Source: Draconibacterium sp.
Lineage (GTDB): Bacteria > Bacteroidota > Bacteroidia > Bacteroidales > Prolixibacteraceae
Assembly: GCA_016705335.1 (NCBI GenBank)
Contig: JADIYN010000018.1
Coordinates: 50,276-114,275 of the forward strand
Length of the DNA stretch: 64,000 nt
Direction: 5' to 3'
Position 1 is the stretch's first letter. The number at the start of each line of letters is the position of its first letter. The position numbers and the translations under genes are program-made. Shown here piece after piece: positions 1-10,106 of this stretch. The notes beneath the pieces were generated by a model. It was not told where the DNA came from. It did no database searches and saw only the letters and a list, made by a program, of their open reading frames with translations.

Positions 1-312
1 TTTTTACCGTTCCCCAAAGGGGAATGCATTTTTACACGAGTTTTTTACCGTTCCCGAAAGGGGAATCCATTTTTACGGGAGTTTTTTACCGTTCCCCAAA
101 GGGGAATGCATTTTACAGGAGTTTTTTACCGTTCCCCAAAGGGGAAAGCATTTTTACAAGAGATTTTTACCATTCCCGAAAGGGGAACGCATTTTTACAG
201 AAGTTTTTTACCGTTCCGGAAAGGGGAATGCTTTTACAGGGTTTTTACCTTTGTTCCGTCGAAAGGGGATGCTTTTCAAGAGTTTTTTACCGTTCCTCAA
301 AGGGGAATGCTC
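1..312. repeat. degenerate tandem array of ~41-bp hairpin repeats
   Basis: About eight head-to-tail units of 37-42 bp (starts near 1, 42, 83, 123, 164, 205, 242, 284). Each runs TTTTTACCG, then a palindromic core TTCCCCAAAGGGGAA, then TGCATTTTTACA and a short purine-rich end. Core variants (TTCCCGAAAGGGGAA, TTCCGGAAAGGGGAA, TTCCTCAAAGGGGAA) mostly keep a short stem with a small loop. Units get more degenerate toward the gene at 386. The array is cut by the window edge, so its full length is unknown. The unit length is usually not a multiple of three, which argues against a coding repeat. It is not CRISPR, because no unique spacers separate the units. Confidence 0.9.
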
Positions 313-385
313 CAAATTGATAACTATGGCTCAAAGCAAAGTTATATAAGTTCAATTTTTAAAAACAAACTAAAAATCTAATTCT

Positions 386-1129
386 ATGGAGACAAAAAAA
401 TTTACAATCGTAAATGTACACAATCTAAAGATTGACGATTTGTTTGCACTTTACAAATCAACCATCGGGTATGCCGACCCGGTTACTGAAATTTTGGGAG
501 CTATGCTTAATGCTGTTCTTAACAAATTTAAAGCCGATAACTATGCGATGGAGTTGCAGATGAACAAGGCAACAAAAAATGTGTTGACCCCGCAACTACT
601 CGAATTGAAAGCCGACCGCACCAACCGTGATGCTGAAATTAAACGCAACATTACAACCGCACTGAAAGGCCGGAATGCAGAAAAGAAAACAGCGGCCCAA
701 CACCTGAAGGTTTTCTTCGACCCGTATTGGGATATATCCAAAAAGCCTGTGAACACCCAGACTATGCTTTATTTCGATATGCTGGCCAAATACGAAGAAA
801 GTGAATTGTTAAAAACAAGCGCTTCCACAATTGGCATTTCGGAGATGATGGATGGGTTGTCAGAATCGAACAGCATATTTAACGAGGTGTACCAGACCCG
901 TCTTACACAGGAAGCATCAGAAGGCCCGTCGGCGACAAGCCTGCGGACAACCGCAACAAACAGTTACAACCAGTTTTGTGTTGCTTTGGAACAAGCGGTG
1001 AACTACACCCCGTCGGAAGGCCTCGATAACCTGTTTAACCAGCTCGACGAACTGCGTAAAACCTACGCCCGGCTGATTCACACCGAAGAAGAACCGGAAC
1101 CGGGACCAACCCCGCCACCGGCAGAATAA
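386..1129 (+). CDS. DUF6261-like family protein
   Basis: A 247-residue soluble, mostly helical protein with no signal peptide or membrane segment. It opens with a conserved-looking VNVHNLKIDDLFALYKSTIGY segment and has a helix-rich middle with many Lys/Glu. A later stretch (TPSEGLDNLFNQLDELRKTY) precedes an acidic, proline-rich tail (EPEPGPTPPPAE). The shape and N-terminal motif resemble the Bacteroidota family DUF6261, whose function is unknown; this is from memory and not searched. It lies 75 bp after the hairpin-repeat array and is followed within 20 bp by an 18-bp RNA hairpin. There are no other genes for about 1 kb downstream, so it appears to be a stand-alone unit. The ATG at 386 is the only sensible start. 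Confidence 0.75.
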   Translation: METKKFTIVNVHNLKIDDLFALYKSTIGYADPVTEILGAMLNAVLNKFKADNYAMELQMNKATKNVLTPQLLELKADRTNRDAEIKRNITTALKGRNAEKKTAAQHLKVFFDPYWDISKKPVNTQTMLYFDMLAKYEESELLKTSASTIGISEMMDGLSESNSIFNEVYQTRLTQEASEGPSATSLRTTATNSYNQFCVALEQAVNYTPSEGLDNLFNQLDELRKTYARLIHTEEEPEPGPTPPPAE

Positions 1130-1145
1130 GTAAATGGTTGCAGAG

Positions 1146-1187
1146 ATTGTACCGTGTGGCAATAATTTGATTGCCATGCGGTGCAAT
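1146..1187 (+). terminator. long stem-loop after the DUF6261-like gene
   Basis: Arms ATTGTACCGTGTGGCAAT and ATTGCCATGCGGTGCAAT flank a 6-nt loop. All 18 positions pair when read as plus-strand RNA, three of them as G-U wobbles. On the opposite strand those three would be A-C mismatches, so the structure is specific to the direction of the upstream gene. There is no U tract after it, so it may be a 3' end stabiliser or a processed structure and not a simple intrinsic terminator. Confidence 0.6.
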
Positions 1188-2207
1188 CGGAGCGAAAATC
1201 TGAGATTTACCGTTTATGGATTTACTATTTACAATTTGATGTTGTTTAAATGAAATTTAATAGATTTATAAAAAATAAAGGATGATAGTTTTCAGACATA
1301 TCCAGCTATTTTGGTGCTATTTCTGAAAAAATAATGAGAGGTATGAAAAACGCATATTACTGCATTTCATTTTGGAAAACAGATATAATCAGACAATGAC
1401 TATTTGAAAAAAACAAATACTTATTATCCCGATGGTTTTATAGAACTATCAATTAAGCGAAATATTCAGAAAATTTAATAAAATATTCAATTACTCAGGT
1501 TGAAAAAGTTGATTATAATCTTGGATGTACCAATAAAACTTGGGATAAGAAGAGTTTATAAAGATTATAACCCGATCATTAAAAAATGAAAGCCAATTAT
1601 ATTAATATGCCTATACAATTAAAGAAATTAAAACAAAATTAAAATTTGAAGAAAATGAGATTGATTAGAAATAGAAAAATAATTGAAAATATATTAGAAT
1701 TTGGAGTTTCTTGTACCTACAAAAATTATTTGCAGTAATAGTCTTAGTTAAATAAAGAAACTAATAATTATCAAGAAAATGAAACACTGGATTACACTCA
1801 AGTGAAGATGGGCGGTCTAATAATCGGTTAATGAATCTGTTTATTTAAATGAATCTCAAAATAGAAAATAAGAACCCCCTTAAAAACAAAGTTGGGACAG
1901 AAGTTTTGTTCTTATTTCATCTAAAGACGTTTATATGGAGAATACCCACATGAAAAGATTGATTTTTTCAAAAATAAATCTGAAAAGATTTGAAACGTTC
2001 AAAAGATATACAGAAAGCTAAAAGCAAGTTTACTAAGTGAAATTTTAGATACTTTAAATTGGACGAAAAATAATAAAACCTAAAGGATATTAGCTAAAAA
2101 GCGCAAATCCTATAATTTCAGGATGCAATTTGTCTTGCTGTTAGGGCAAAATAGTTTTGCTTTTGCAAAGCAAGGCACGGGAAGTTTACCTGTTTAAAAA
2201 ATGAATT
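1188..2207. other. about 1 kb AT-rich region without recognisable genes
   Basis: No open frame of useful length exists on either strand. Short in-frame pieces occur (for example around 1770-1830 and 1930-2020), each ended quickly by stops. I could not assign them to a family. It could be a decayed gene or simple spacer. I see no tRNA, terminator or convincing repeat inside. Confidence 0.5.
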
Positions 2208-4584
2208 TTACTTCCGATTTTGAATTAGTTTTTCCGATTGATTCCGCCAGATTAAAATAGTTTCTATCTTCTGATTTGCAACAATTTTACTCAATTCAGT
2301 TATATCATTTACCGGAATTCCATTTACTTTCAGAATTACGTCGTTACGCAATAATTTCAATGTTTTAAATATTCCTTCAGCAGGTGCAACTATTACCAGT
2401 ACACCCAATTTTTTATGCATCCCGGTTGCAGAAACTTCGCCATCGGAAGTAAGGTTTTTTATTCGTCCCCCATAAAAATTTACTGTATTATTTAACTCAA
2501 TTTCAGCATGCAACATTTCAGGTATTTCGGGTGTTTCAGCAATTGATTTTAAAGCCGGTTTTTGCACTCCGAATTTATCCATCGGAAAGTTTTTCCAACC
2601 CATTGCAAATACCGGACTTTCAATTGAAACAGAAAAATCACCGGTTTTGGGATCAACAAAAAGTGGGTCACCTGCCTCGCTGTTCAAATCCACTTTTAAT
2701 TGTTGAACTTTCACCAAATCATTTGGATTTATAAACCAGTTGAAGTCAACTTCTTTTCCCCAATAATCAACAGCAATTGGTTGATGTGCCTCGCCAAAAA
2801 TATTTCCCCGCACAATGTCGCCACTGTTTTTTTGCCAAACGTGCGGATGAAATCCATTGTTTATGCAAATGTTATTTTGGACAGTCCGGTAGTAGCCTTC
2901 ACGAAGTTTTATCCCGCCGTTTAAACACAGATTGTTATAGATTTCATAGTAACCCGAGCCGTCATCCAAATCAATATCCCAGCCATGATCGCAACGAAAC
3001 CGGTTGTTTCGGATAATATTAGGTGCAATCATATCAAGAAGTATTATTGTTGGATTTTTGGCAACAACTTCATCGGTTTTGTCTTTCGGAACTCCCCAGA
3101 AACGGTCGCGCCCCCAGCTGTTGAATGAGCCGTGATCACCTGTTTCAAGCACTGTATTAAACACATCGTTAAATTCAAGTAAATGCCCGCCCCATGCACC
3201 TTCTCCAATATTTATCCCGGCGCGCGGAACGTTGTAAATGCTGTTGTGCCGAAGTGTAATAAATGCCGACATGCTAATCTCAACACCCGCAACCTGTTTT
3301 TCAATTGTCCCGATATTATGAATGAGATTATCTTCTACAACACAATTTTGAGGAAAGTTTTGCCTATCGGACCGGGAGTTAAATCCATTTCCTCTGCGGA
3401 AACTCGTGGACCGTAAGGAATAAATTTTGGGTTTCGGACAGCCGCAGTATCGCCAACAAAACAAATTGCATTTGCACCAATTTCGCTTATGTGGCAGCCC
3501 TGAACCAATCCATTTTTATTGTAATGGTTGAAAAAAACAGCATTTCCACCGATTTGGCTGAATTCGCAATTCTGAACCGAACAGTTTTCAGTTCCTTCGA
3601 AATAAACAGATCCTCCACGGAAATTGTCCAGTCGCTGCGTAAAAAGCGGTTCTTTATTTTTCAGGAATGTTCTGATTGTTCTTCCAAATTTAAATCCATC
3701 GAGGCAATATATTTTACCGGATCTGTTTCTGTTCCCTGAAAAGTAACAAGGTTTTCAAGTGCTGCAAATTCAAAATTTGCTGTTTCCAGATTCAAATCCG
3801 GAGCCGGATAAAAATAAAGAGTTGAAGTTTTTGAATCTAAAAACCACTCACTAATTGTGTCGAGTTCTTCGAAAATATTTTCAACAAAACGGAACTCTTT
3901 GTGCTGTCCACCTTCGGGACGGTTATTTTGCCAGCCACCAGTAAATTCAAGTTCAGTTTCGCTTTTTTTCCCTGTTATTTGAAAATGAAACCCGCCCCAT
4001 TCATGACCGTGAATTACATGGTAATAACCACCTGCCGGATTTTCCCAGCCTTTTACTTTTTCAGGTGAAATACAGTCGGCTGCAAATCCATTAAAAATTG
4101 CCGCATTTGCATTGAAATTCGGGTACCGCGCCAAAACCTGCAATTCATTGTTTACAAACAGCGATTCGAAAAGAACTCCTTTTGGAACGCTGGCTTTGTA
4201 AATTCCATCTTTGTATTTTTCCCATTTCAGTTCCAGTTTTTCGCCGCCCAAAATTGTCGGAACTTCGTTTGGATAAGCTTTGTATGATATTGATGCATTT
4301 TCAGTTCCGTTATCTTCAGAAGTAAAAATCACAGGTTCAGGCAGGTAATATTTCCCTCCCCGAAAGTAAACTGTTACCGGTACTTCAGGCTTATAACTTT
4401 TGAAATTGCGAACCAGGTTTTGAGCTGCATTAAAAGTTGCCACCGGTTTTTCGAAAGTCCCGTTATTAGAATCGTTTCCAGTTGGCGAAACATAGAAATT
4501 TTGGAGAATTGGATCACTTTTCTGAAAAGAAAAACAAACCATTGAAAAACATAGAATTACGGAAATTAGAATGGTTTTCAGCAT
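2208..4584 (-). CDS. right-handed beta-helix (lyase-like) protein with C-terminal PDZ, two frame breaks
   Basis: The N-terminal part (from 4584) has a signal peptide and a start typical of exported beta-helix proteins (FYVSPTGNDSNNGTFEKP). The middle, in a second frame about 3360-3690, reads as beta-helix coils (GGSVYFEGTENCSVQNCEF). The last part (to 2208) continues coils such as RNNRFRCDHGWDIDLDDGSG and ends in a PDZ-like domain (RNDVILKVNGIPVNDITEL). The family includes polysaccharide lyases and epimerases; the substrate cannot be told. Frame breaks sit near 3695 and 3363. At the second, one added base after ATAGG joins the frames. Either it is a pseudogene or the breaks are sequencing errors; I favour errors, because the protein sequence is well kept on all three parts. 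The neighbours are a hydrolase and a sulfatase on the same strand. Confidence 0.75.
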
Positions 4585-4589
4585 GATTT

Positions 4590-6118
4590 TCAGTTTTCAG
4601 TATTTTTTAAAATAACATCAACTATTGGTTGTGGATCTTTTAGTGAATGTGGATGATGGCCGATTCCGGGTTTATGGATTATTTCTGCTTTCCAACCTAA
4701 CTCTTCCAATCGCTTTTGCAATAAATCTGTATTTTCCGAAACCGGAACAACCTCATCGGCATCGCCAACTACAATTATAATTGGAACTTTGTGGCTTGCA
4801 ATATTTTCCATGTGATCAACCGGATTTCCGTTGTATTTCAGCGCAATTTGTTCAGTTAAACCATATTGTTCCAAACAGATTTTCCAATCATCCTTTGAAC
4901 CCGGACCAACTCCAAAACCACCCGGCCAGCTTTTAAAATCGCAAACCGGTGCATCGCCATAAATGCAGGCCACTTTGTCCGCATTTCGGTTTCCCCAATT
5001 GAAAATTATCAATCCTCCGCGGCTCATTCCTTCCAAAACTACTTTTTTATTGAGGCTGTATTTTTGAGTCGCAAAGTCATAAAAATCATCCCAAATATCG
5101 ATGGCCTTTTCACAGCCAAACAAACCACCAACTTCAATATACACCAAATGAAATCCTTGTTCCAAAAGTGCAATATCGGTTTGTGGTTCGTGCCCCCAGA
5201 AACGGGCGCGCCAAATCCAGTCCCTGTTTTTATTGGGTGTTTTCGGAAAAACTACTTTAAATGGAACACCGTTTAAGGTTGAATCAAGCAAAACAAAACC
5301 ATTCCATGTTGCCTGGTTGCCAGTTTGTTTTGCGGAAGATTTATTATTGTATTCCTGTGTGAGATCGAAATCGCTAATCTCAAATTCTTTTGTGCTAGGT
5401 AAATCGATTTCATAACCATCACACAAATCAACTGATATTTGAACATTTGATGCCTGAAACTCCATAACATGACCTGCATGTTTTTTGTCGTCGGAAACAA
5501 AATGCAGGTGAAATCCGGCAACATTCACTTTCCCTGTGTATTCAGGATACCAAAACCCCAACCATCGTTCCTGAAATATTTTCCATATTAAAAGTTGGCC
5601 GGTCAGCAATCGCTTCACTTAAAGTTTTTGAATAAGGTTTTTCCTGTTTATCTGCACTTCCACATTTTAAGGTTTTAAAGTCGGCCTTTATTTTAAACGC
5701 GTAACCAAAATTATTGGTGGGAAGTTTACTTTCAATAAATATTTTTAGTTCATTATAATTTGAAAATGAGGGCATTTCGAGTTTCAAATCTTCATCGAAA
5801 TGTGTTACAACAGTAAATGGTACAAGTTCTGAATCTTCCGGCAGATGAACAGTTCCATTTGCCAGCCACTGATAAACTACTCCATCCAACACTATCATTT
5901 CTCCATTTAATCCGTTAAAAGTTCCCAAACCCAGGTCACCTTTTTCTTTCACTTCTGCAACATTAAGATTTCCATCGTAAATTTTATTTGCCAAAGCTGT
6001 AAAAAGAGAATACTGGTAAATTTTATCAGATTTACTTTTCTCAATAACTTTGTTTTGAGCACTTAACTGTTGCTGAAAAACAAACAAAAGCAAAACAGAT
6101 TACAAAATAGAATTTCAT
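4590..6118 (-). CDS. secreted acetolactate decarboxylase fused to alpha/beta hydrolase, frameshifted
   Basis: The first half matches acetolactate decarboxylase (AlsD/BudA), which converts 2-acetolactate to acetoin. It has FNGLNGEMIVLDG with the catalytic-region Glu, and the zinc-ligand segment HLHFVSDDKKHAGH. It is followed without a stop by an alpha/beta hydrolase with nucleophile motif EGMSRGG, acid in GDADEVV and His in GIGHHPH. A frame break at about 5555-5560 lies in a GGGG run; removing one G gives GTMVGFWYPEYTGKV, the expected decarboxylase sequence. The start is uncertain: ATG at 6118 (MKFYFVICFAFV) gives a signal peptide but needs another one-base change near 6085, otherwise the frame opens at TTG 6093. 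The domain junction itself lies in uninterrupted sequence, so the fusion is seen directly. It sits 5 bp from the beta-helix gene. Confidence 0.75.
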
Positions 6119-6129
6119 TCTTTGCATTG

Positions 6130-7696
6130 TTAATCATTTATAATCATACTTCCCCACCAGTTATTTCCCGGATCGAAATCTTTGGAAAGAAAATCAAGCC
6201 GTTGTTTTTCAAGTTGAGGCAAGCTTTTGTTTATCACATTTTCTAAATAAGCATTTTCTTTTTCTGTTGTCCATTCAGGGTCTTTTTCAGGAAAACGGGC
6301 GCCAACTTCATTCAAATAACCAAAAAGTCTTTGGCTCAATTCCTTCACTTTCTCCTGATTTTCGGGCGCCAAATCGTTTGTTTCGGAAATATCGGTTTTA
6401 AGGTTGTATAATTCTTCGTGCCCGTCTTCGTAATAATGAATGAGTTTCCAGTCGCCCAAACGGATAATTGAAGAAGGTTCTCCACCCTGGTTTCCGTAAT
6501 GCGGGTAGTGCCAAATCAGTGGGCGTTCCCGAAATTGTTTGACCATTCAAAAGCGGGACCAAACTTACTCCATCGCTATGTTCTTCAGGCTTTAGCGGAA
6601 TTCCAGCCAATTCCAGAATTGTTGGATAAAAATCAGTCCCCGAAACGGGTACGGTGCATTTTTGTCCGTTTCCAACCCCCGGTACTTTTATAAAATAAGG
6701 CTCGCGAATTCCTCCTTCAAATTGATAACCTTTTCCGGCACGAAGTGGTAAATTTGAAGTTGCAAAAGCATCTCCGGCAGCAACTCCACCATTATCAGAT
6801 GTAAAAATCACCACTGTATTTTCAGCTAACCCGAGTTCGTCGAGCGCTTTTAAAACTTCGCCCACTGCATCATCCATTGATTCCACCAAACCCGCGTAAA
6901 CCGGATTGTCCTGTACCTGCCTGATTGGCAGGAAATGACCCATTTTAAATCCGGTTTCTGCAATTCCCAAATCTTCAGCTTTCTGCCGGTATTTTGCCCA
7001 TTTTTCATTCGTGGTTTGAATTGGGCCGTGAACCGCGTAAAACGATAAATAGGCAAAAAACGAACTGTCTTTGTTATCTTTTATAAATTGAACGGTTTCT
7101 TTTGCCAGGCGCATTTCAAGATTTTCGCCAACCGGCCCATCTGTTAAATTTGGGTTTTCATAAGGCGAAAAATAACCACCTGCCGGACTACCAGCATCCC
7201 ACCCACCTTTATTGATTTCGAAACCGTGGTCGGTTGGCCATGAACCTTTTCCACCCAAATGCCATTTACCTGCAAAGAAAGTTTTGTAACCGGCTGCTTT
7301 CATCGCTTCGGGCAAAGTTGTGTATTCCGAAGGTAAATTATGTACATATTCAGGAGGAAGCAGTTGATTTGAACGTCCGGAATTCCGCCAGTTTTCTCCG
7401 GTTGCAGCGCCAATCCAGTCTGTAATTCCGTGGCGTGCGGGGAATTTTCCTGTCATAATACTTGCCCGCGACGGACTGCAAACCTGGCAAGCAGCGTAAC
7501 CATCTGTAAAAATCATTCCTTCGCTGGCAATCCTGTCAATATTTGGCGTTTCGTAAAATTTACTTCCCGAAATACTTAAATCATGATAACCAAAATCATC
7601 GGCAAGAATAAAGAGGAAGTTTGGTTTTTTGTTCTCGACGGTTTTTGGTTGACAAGCACTCAAACAAAAAAATAATAATTGTAAAGAATAAAACAT
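6130..7696 (-). CDS. lipoprotein sulfatase (S1 family), frameshifted near C-terminus
   Basis: This is a type I sulfatase that hydrolyses sulfate esters. PNFLFILADDFGYHDLS carries metal-binding residues. CSPSRASIMTGKFPARHG contains the Cys-x-Pro-x-Arg motif, in which the cysteine is converted to formylglycine. The start region reads LLFFCLSACQ, a lipobox, so it is probably membrane-anchored outside the cytoplasm. The frame breaks at about 6535; removing one G from GGG gives an ERPLIWHYPHYGNQGGEP segment typical of the family, and the protein then ends at 6130. A second possible start, ATG 7718 (MRAKNFLNVLFF), would need one base change in a T run. It is the first gene of a minus-strand group with the hydrolase fusion and the beta-helix protein, which suggests degradation of a sulfated polysaccharide. 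Confidence 0.85.
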
Positions 7697-7923
7697 TTAA
7701 AAAGTTTTTAGCTCTCATAAAAAGTTTGATTATTTTAAAATTAGTTTCACGATTAACCGAAAAATTAAAAATACAAAGTGTATTTAGTTTTAACTTTTGA
7801 GAAAATACACAAGCAGAAAAAACGAAATTACAAAATCCAAGTAAAAAGTGTATTTTTAACCTCATTATAATAATAACCAAAAAACCTTGATTCTTGATCC
7901 TAACAATCTCATATCTATAAAAA

Positions 7924-9130
7924 ATGAACCGAAACTTCTTCTACTTTGGGTGGCGCGAACTCACCCGATCAGTACATGCTCAACAAATCAATTTTGCATT
8001 TTTTCAATGTGCTGCCACTTTTTTTGGTTTTGCCATTTGCTTTCAAATCAGCGGTTCACGAACTGGAAACACCGGTTTTAATCGCCTGGCTGGCATCATT
8101 GTTTTTGATGATCTTTGTAAATCATTTTCTTGCCATTTATATCAAGTGGCGCACAAACGAGTCGAACTGGTTTTTCTATGGATTTCTGGCTTTGGCAGTG
8201 GCGGTTTTTGCTATCGACCATTTTGGATTTTTTGATTTTACCGCAAACTTCGGGAAACTCTTTGATTTTATTGTTTTGTACCCGGTATCGGTACTTATTT
8301 TCCCTGTTTTAATAATCCTGCTGTACTTACTGAATCTTAAATTTTTACTAAGCCGATTTTTTCTCGATGAACTTTCACAAAAGAAAAAAGATGGGATAAC
8401 GCATGATTTTTCGTGGCTGAACCAAATTGGCGAGTACGGGAAAATGCTTTCGCTGGAAGTAAAAATGATTACCCGAAACAAACGCCCGCGAACAACTGCA
8501 GTAATGTCGATAATATTTATTTTTTACGGATTGATAATTTACCAGGATTTTGATGAAGAAAAAGCGGAATTTATTTTGGTGTTGGGCGGCATGTTTATGA
8601 CCGGTATTTTTAGCATGATGTACGGTCAGTTTTTTCCGGCGTGGCACAGTCGCTACTACCCTTTTTTAATGGCACAAAACGTAAAAATGAAACAAATACT
8701 TCAATCGGCATTTTTTCTGATGGCAGTAACGAATATAGTTTTTTACCTGCTTTCGCTGGGTTATATGTTTGTTACACCAAAAGTGCTTTACGTTCATTTA
8801 GCTGTTATGCTGTATAATATTGGTGTAAACTCTTTTGTAATTTTTGCTCTTGGTTTAAACAGCCGAAAGTCAATCGATCTGGACCAACGGGCAATGTTTA
8901 ACTACCAGGGAATGAGTGCTACCAATTGGCTGATAGCTTTCCCGATATTGTTTGGACCACTGGCAGTTTATGGTATTCTTACTTTTCTGCTGGGAAATAT
9001 TGCAGCTTATTTTATTCTTGGTGGACTTGGATTGATTGGAATTATCCTTCACCCGAGATTGATAGACTATTTTACAAAACAATATTTACTACGGAAACAT
9101 AAAATGATTGCATCTTATAAAGCAACATAA
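7924..9130 (+). CDS. DUF5687-type ABC transporter permease, N-terminal frameshift
   Basis: A polytopic membrane protein of about 400 residues. It has hydrophobic helices throughout, a cytoplasmic stretch near the middle with EVKMITRNKRPRTT, and a basic C-terminus. These features resemble DUF5687, a Bacteroidota family of ABC permease-like proteins. The natural start is probably ATG 7924 (MNRNFFYFGWRELTRS). That frame is left at about 7965-7970, where one missing base would join it to the long frame continuing QYMLNKSILHFFNVLP. The next gene, 101 bp downstream, is an ABC ATPase, so the two probably form one exporter. Its substrate cannot be read from sequence. Confidence 0.75.
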
Positions 9131-9132
9131 AT

Positions 9133-9186
9133 GCCTCCCCCTCCCGGATAGCTATCCGGACATTCCAAATGAGGGGAGAAGGAAGG
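9133..9186. repeat. palindromic intergenic repeat (REP-like)
   Basis: A C-rich start (CCTCCCCCTCCC), a palindrome CGGATAGCTATCCG and a G-rich end (GAGGGGAGAAGGAAGG) lie between the permease and ATPase genes. The CCCC...GGGG layout resembles the elements at 23221, 30546 and 30662, though the centre differs. Confidence 0.5.
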
Positions 9187-9231
9187 TAAATCACAATTAT
9201 TCACAACAAATAACTATAAATCACTTTTTCC

Positions 9232-9954
9232 ATGATACAAATTACAAATCTTCAAAAAGCCTACGCCGGAACTACTGTTCTTGATATTTCTGAATTGACC
9301 ATTCAAAGTGGCGAAGTTTTTGGTCTTGTTGGAAACAACGGTGCCGGTAAAACAACACTTTTTTCGTTGATTCTCGATTTAATTCGCGCAACAAAAGGCA
9401 AAGTTATTATCAACGAAATTGCTGTTGCAAAGTCTGAAGACTGGAAATCGATTACCGGTGCTTACATTGATGAAAGTTTTACAATCGGCTACCTAACTCC
9501 TGATGAATACTTCAATTTTATTGGCGAATTGCGCGGAATGAATGCAAATGATATTGCGGGTTTTTTGTCGAATTTCAATGAATTTTTTAACGATGAAATT
9601 CTTGGGAAAAAGAAGTTTATTCGTGATCTTTCGAAAGGTAACCAGAAAAAAGTGGGCGTAGTTGGCGCATTAATGGGCAATCCCGAAATTGTGATTTTAG
9701 ATGAGCCTTTTGCCAATCTCGATCCAACATCGCAATTTAAACTTCGGAAAATAATCAAAGAATTTGCTGCCGGTCAAGGCAAAACATTCCTGATTTCGAG
9801 CCATGATTTGGATCATGTTACCGACGTTTGTTCACGAATTGTAATCCTTCAAAAAGGACAAATAATAAGGGACGTTCAAAAAACAAACACCACACTGGCA
9901 GAACTTGAAGAGTTTTTTACAGGTGTAAAGACAGAACCGCATTTTTTGGAATAA
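9232..9954 (+). CDS. ABC transporter ATP-binding protein
   Basis: A 240-residue ATPase subunit. Walker A is GNNGAGKTT at about residue 35. The signature region LSKGNQKKVG is a variant of LSGGQ. Walker B is IVILDEPFANLDP and the H-loop is ISSHDLDHV. It would power the DUF5687-type permease encoded just upstream. The length and the single domain fit a CcmA/BcrA-like export ATPase. A repeat element sits in the 101-bp gap to the permease; co-transcription is likely but not proven. There is no frame problem. Confidence 0.92.
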   Translation: MIQITNLQKAYAGTTVLDISELTIQSGEVFGLVGNNGAGKTTLFSLILDLIRATKGKVIINEIAVAKSEDWKSITGAYIDESFTIGYLTPDEYFNFIGELRGMNANDIAGFLSNFNEFFNDEILGKKKFIRDLSKGNQKKVGVVGALMGNPEIVILDEPFANLDPTSQFKLRKIIKEFAAGQGKTFLISSHDLDHVTDVCSRIVILQKGQIIRDVQKTNTTLAELEEFFTGVKTEPHFLE

Positions 9955-9980
9955 AAATTTTGTAACAAACCATTTTATGC

Positions 9981-10017
9981 AAACCTCATCCTGATATCAA
10001 ATCATAGGTGGGGTTTT
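9981..10017 (+). terminator. probable terminator after the ABC ATPase
   Basis: AAACCTCA pairs with TGGGGTTT (one G-U) around a 20-nt loop and is followed by a short T run. Confidence 0.4.
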
Positions 10018-10106
10018 GTCATTTTTTAAAACAAATGTTTAAATTTCCTTTGGTCAACGCAACCTATTCCTTGTTCATTCCATCCATGTATTAAAATCAA
10101 CTTAAA

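Noticed and set aside
1..312. CRISPR array
   Set aside because: Units are similar over their whole length and no unique spacers are present; no cas genes are in the window.
24..381. Periodic open frames inside the repeat array, encoding repeated Phe/Pro/Lys-rich peptides
   Set aside because: The units vary in length (37-42 bp), so the frame shifts between units, and the nucleotide palindrome is better kept than any peptide. I treat them as non-coding.
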